Assembly: GCA_000969725.1 (NCBI GenBank)
Contig: JXSR01S073106.1
Source: Ophiothrix spiculata
Taxonomy: Eukaryota > Echinodermata > Ophiuroidea > Amphilepidida > Ophiotrichidae
Length of the DNA stretch: 22,378 nt
Reading direction: 5' to 3' (one strand)
Shown here: positions 19,423-22,378 of the stretch, in pieces
How the letters are laid out: every line of letters starts with the position of its first letter
Position numbering within the stretch: position 1 is the stretch's first letter
The notes under the pieces: generated by a model
Seen by the model: only the letters and a program-made list of their open reading frames with translations
Database searches by the model: none
Told to the model about the DNA's origin: nothing
Position numbers and translations under genes: made by a program

Positions 19423-19810
19423 TAAGCTATGTCATAAATATCGCATGCATTTAAGACAAACAGCGTGTTTCTATCAGTCAATTTTCTTAAGCGCATATAT
19501 TTTGAGGGGATGGGTTCAAAAAGCCGAACAATCTTAACTTTATTCAACATAATACGAATCTTCTTTCGAAAATGCAAGTTTTCAACCAGGTTCAATGAAC
19601 ATTATGTCAAAAAGGTTTTATGTCCTGTTATCGATTCGAGTACGTTTTGGCATGTTTGGAGAGCACCACATCAGTCAAGTCGCAGCAGCCCAGAATTACG
19701 AACTATCTATCAGATTTTATTCATGGCAAATTATCAATGTACCGTATACTTGGTGATTTATATTAATAGTCATGAGTCTGGATGATGTGCATGTAGGTTT
19801 GCGCATTATT
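19423..19810. other. Unassigned stretch
   Basis: No similarity to LINE ORF2 could be read on the minus strand beyond the foldback element, so the relic seems to end at or before 19070. Frames at 19209-19595 (minus) and 19465-19785 (plus) carry no motif. Confidence 0.4.
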
Positions 19811-19883
19811 CGCGTAAAGTAATATTTGCGCAGGTTGTCTCTACGCGTAAAGTATTATTTGCGCAGGTTGTCTCTACGCGTAA
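19811..19883 (+). repeat. 33-bp minisatellite
   Basis: CGCGTAAAGTA.TATTTGCGCA units begin at 19811 and 19844, and a third start, CGCGTAA, is at 19877, giving an exact 33-base period. The units share GGTTGTCTCTA and contain ACGCGT at each join. The preceding GCGCATTATT looks like a partial unit. It is CpG-rich compared with its surroundings. Confidence 0.9.
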
Positions 19884-19885
19884 CC

Positions 19886-20370
19886 AATTCTCAGCACTCA
19901 GAGTTGATACTCTCACCCTGTAGGATTAATGGAGAAAGGGACGTTAATAAAATACCCGGAACAATAACATAATTTACATTATGTCAAAATGTAATTTTCC
20001 CCGTACCATATTTTTATTATAGAAAATATATTAAAATATTAGGGAATTTTAAAGAAAGATGTAAAATAACAGAAAAACTTCCTCTAATTTAGTTTCAGGT
20101 AACTGTCTCCTTGTAGTTTAAGATTAAGAAGCCTGTCGGATTACATACTTTTTTACTGTGTATACTAGAAAATAATATTGTCTTAAATCTAAGATGAGCC
20201 AATAAGTTTCACCAATTATCGAAGGCAATATCAAAAATACAAACAACAAACCAGTTTTAATATTAGATAGGTCTTTTACAAATAACATTTTTGTTTCTGT
20301 TTGTTTAACAATCATGATTATGAATATAATTTATATAGAATCATATTTATTTCAAAACCCTAGTTTTAAT
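19886..20370. other. Unassigned stretch with degenerate repeat words
   Basis: About 19945-20160 resembles 17325-17545 in style and in its end motif. A minus-strand frame at 20124-20315 is not gene-like. Nothing else seen. Confidence 0.35.
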
Positions 20371-20452
20371 GGACGTCCTGGTTGGATTTGAACTTACGCA
20401 GCCATTGTCTTCAAGAGAATTTACTATCTTTTTAAGCACCAAAGTACCACGT
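20371..20452 (-). pseudogene. Degenerate tRNA-Ser-like sequence
   Basis: On the minus strand, GTTCAAATCC (20384-20393) is a good B-box. Upstream, ATTCT-CTTGAAG-ACAAT forms an anticodon arm with four of five pairs and anticodon TGA (20411-20413), as in tRNA-Ser, followed by a longer variable region. The D-arm and acceptor stem do not pair well and no clear A-box is found. It is a tRNA pseudogene or the head of a single SINE copy. Confidence 0.35.
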
Positions 20453-21000
20453 TTGATGTATGTGAATACAATTTAATGAGGCATGAATGCAGGCTATTGC
20501 ATTCTGAAAATACTATAAAGTACTATAATTTTTTAAAAACTACATGATATCTAAAAATTTGGGAGATATGAAGCTTCTTTGATTTAAACAAAATAAGTTG
20601 AACGATTTATCGAAATCAAAATTAATGTAATAAACTATTTTAAGAGTAAAGTGCATAATTGTTTAGTCAAACAGCAACCAACTAAACACAGTTAGCTTAT
20701 AACATTATTAAGGATTTACATATAAAATTTTTACGTTAAGTGATTGATGTTATCCTTAGCGCTTGCACTATTCAAACCGTACTTTGCTTTATAAAAAAAA
20801 AGGTGTGACTAAGTACATTGTATAGTAGTAATAGTAGTAATCAACGGATTAGGAAATTAATTCGCCTGATAACATCACTACTAAGAGGTTTCTTCACTCA
20901 ATTACTTATTTTTATCCCTTTTAAAAACCATGTTGAATTTCGCAAAAATAAGAATAGCCCTGCACACTCTGGTATTATAATGAGAATTTTCTTTTGAAAA
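20453..21000. other. Unassigned AT-rich stretch
   Basis: No gene or duplicated sequence. A short (AGTAGTAAT) microsatellite lies at about 20825-20841. Confidence 0.45.
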
Positions 21001-21077
21001 AAGGCTTTCACGACGGGAGTTCATAACAACTGGTAAATTTTAACGGGTTCGCCGTCGGACAAGTTGTGAATCGTCAA

Positions 21078-21109
21078 GCTTTCGCCAGAAGTAGCTCTGA
21101 CTTCTTCAG
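21078..21109 (-). other. Hammerhead-like core motif, degenerate
   Basis: The minus strand reads CTGAAGA, an extra A, then a stem GTCAGA/TCTGGC with loop GCTACT, then GAAA. This matches the hammerhead layout CUGANGA-stem II-GAAA. The T.G wobble in the stem pairs only in the minus-strand transcript. The extra A and the lack of a clear stem III and cleavage triplet make activity doubtful. Similar CTGAAGA..GGCGAAA words occur, from memory, at termini of Penelope-like and related retroelements. Confidence 0.3.
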
Positions 21110-21244
21110 GACGTTTATTATTATAAAGACATGTTGGCCGTCACTTCCAATTGATGACTCGAATGAGAGGATGATGAGGCAAACAGAAGAAGCACTACAT
21201 AATCATTCATGACAAGACCAATAAACCAAAAATGACAAGTCAAA

Positions 21245-21780
21245 ACCCTTTAACCCTCAAAGAGCCGGGCTTTTTCGACCAACCTCACAGCCGGGGTGAG
21301 GGGGGTGGGGGTGGGGGTGGGGTGGGGGTGGGCGGCGGATTCCTCCGCCCCCCCAACCCCCCTTCCGATCTCGGAAACCGATTGACGAAACATCAAGTGT
21401 TGGATACTGGTGGATAGCTAGGACCCTCACAAGTCCATTGGTACCAAAAAAATTGAAATCGGACCTTGTATGACGTCAAAGTGACGTCATAAGTGACGTC
21501 GCGTCGAAAAACGCGAATTTCACCAAAAATCGCCAAAATCATGGTTTTTCGCTATTTTTTCGAGCAAAGGTTGCAATTTTGATCAATAATGTGTGTCAAA
21601 GTATACTTAGACATGTTCTTACTCCAAATAACAAATAAATACAATAAAACATAGTGGAAGTGTATCCTAATAACAAAAAACACGATTTGTATGTAATTTG
21701 CATTGAAAATCAGTTTTTGGTCAGTTTTTCGTTTGACCCAATGTGCTGTTACGGAACGCCAACCCAAGGTCCGATTTTCA
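21245..21780. mobile_element. Dispersed-type repeat with G-rich hairpin and TGACGTC triplet
   Basis: The block starts near AACCCTTTAACCCTCAAAG and AGCCGGGCTTTTTCGACC, passes through a G-rich tract and hairpin (21293-21362), and includes TGACGTC at 21471, 21482 and 21494. AAATCGGACCTTG (21456-21468) is inverted at 21765-21777, giving 13-bp arms. The style matches multi-copy invertebrate repeats I have seen, but only one copy is in this window, so limits are approximate. Confidence 0.45.
21293..21362 (+). repeat. G-quadruplex-prone tract plus perfect GGCGGA hairpin
   Basis: Seven G runs of 3-6 separated mostly by single Ts (21293-21332) satisfy the usual quadruplex pattern. They are followed by GGCGGA-TTCC-TCCGCC (21334-21349), then C runs that can pair with the G runs, giving two competing folds. 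Confidence 0.85.
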
Positions 21781-22295
21781 CAAAAATGGTCTTATATTAG
21801 ATATTGAAAATCCGGCTTCATGGTTTTGTAGCCCTTTATTAGCTTAACATCTGTGCAAAATGTCATGACCGTTTGGCAAGCTTGCGCATTTTCCTATTTT
21901 GAGATATTAACGAAAACATTTTTGAAATTCTAAAATTTGGTAAAACTGAAAAAATTGATACTTTCATTAATTGTGGTTATTGTATTATTAAAGATAATTA
22001 ATTTACAAACAATTTGAGCCCATTTTGGTTAAAATCGGATACAAAATAGCGGTTTTATAGATTTTTCAAAATTAGCAGTGTAAAATATAGCAGGTTGAGG
22101 TAAAATAAAGAAATACATAAGAATTGAGATCAACCATGAAAGTTTGATTGGATATGATGTTTAACGTGTTGTCATGATGAAATAATCAACTTTTTTCAAA
22201 AAACATGTTAATAATTTGCAGAAAACTAATTTAAACAGAAAATGCTAAAAATCACAAGCTGGATGTTTTTGCCATAAAAAATAAAATAAATAAAT
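21781..22295. other. Unassigned AT-rich stretch
   Basis: There is no gene and no second copy in the window. It may be a continuation of the preceding repeat (AAAATCGGATAC near 22034 echoes AAATCGGACC). Confidence 0.35.
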
Positions 22296-22378
22296 GTCGG
22301 TGCTTATATAGCGCTTTTCCAGAATTGATCAAAGCGCTTTACATTTATTCCGTTACCAATAGAATACAACCAACTTAC
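22296..22378. mobile_element. Edge of a widespread AGCGCTTT/AAAGCGCT repeat
   Basis: AGCGCTTT (22310-22317) and AAAGCGCT (22331-22338) are exact inverted words in the phrase TTATATAGCGCTTTTCC...GATCAAAGCGCTTTACA. From memory this phrase is very common in marine invertebrate genomes. The element runs off the right edge. Confidence 0.5.

Noticed and set aside
19209..19595. Longest open frame of the window, 128 codons on the minus strand
   Set aside because: It crosses poly-C/poly-G tracts and the arms of the foldback element, and its P/G/H-rich middle comes from homopolymers; no family resemblance.

Overview
The window is AT-rich, non-coding eukaryotic DNA. It has no open frame of gene size, no operon-like spacing of frames and no rRNA. 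It is crowded with short foldback elements, tRNA-derived SINE-like units, tandem repeats, decayed retrotransposon pieces and recent local duplications. The repeat style (a sequence with paired AGCGCTTT/AAAGCGCT at the right edge, G-run-bounded foldbacks, endonuclease/reverse-transcriptase LINE remnants) suggests a marine invertebrate, perhaps a deuterostome such as an echinoderm or hemichordate. That placement is inference from memory of repeat styles and is weak. The sequence is an assembly scaffold: a 50-base N gap lies at 11737-11786.

Layout. 1-1790 is copy A of a duplicated segment, interrupted at 230-1026 by an insertion with a 12-bp target duplication; the intact copy B is 5643-6745. 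2283-2540 is a MITE-like foldback element built from TTGAGTAAA palindromes. 2566-3072 is a 214-bp-period tandem repeat. 3221-5379 holds three copies of a second family (called Z+X here), with a fourth partial copy at 9686-10022; each carries a conserved foldback of about 53-61 nt. 7752-7953 and 10525-10726 are two minus-strand tRNA-derived units. 8231-8512 is a foldback with 64-65-bp arms. 10062-10385 nests an inverted repeat between direct repeats.

12540-16708 is a large tandem duplication (C1, C2 partial, C3). Each long copy carries the same tRNA-derived SINE, and C3 carries 416 bp absent from C1. 18732-19028 is the only recognisable coding relic: the frame-broken C-terminal part of a LINE ORF2 on the minus strand. 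Just upstream of it sits a foldback element (19078-19414) flanked by the 8-bp direct repeat GCCTGATA. 19811-19883 is a 33-bp minisatellite. 20371-20452 is a degenerate tRNA-Ser-like sequence. 21078-21109 (minus) resembles a degenerate hammerhead-type core. 21245-21780 is a dispersed repeat with a G-quadruplex-prone block and TGACGTC repeats.

No host gene is supported and no gene system is visible. What the window offers is a record of nested insertions and duplications, several with an empty site preserved next door, so relative ages and element boundaries can be read directly.
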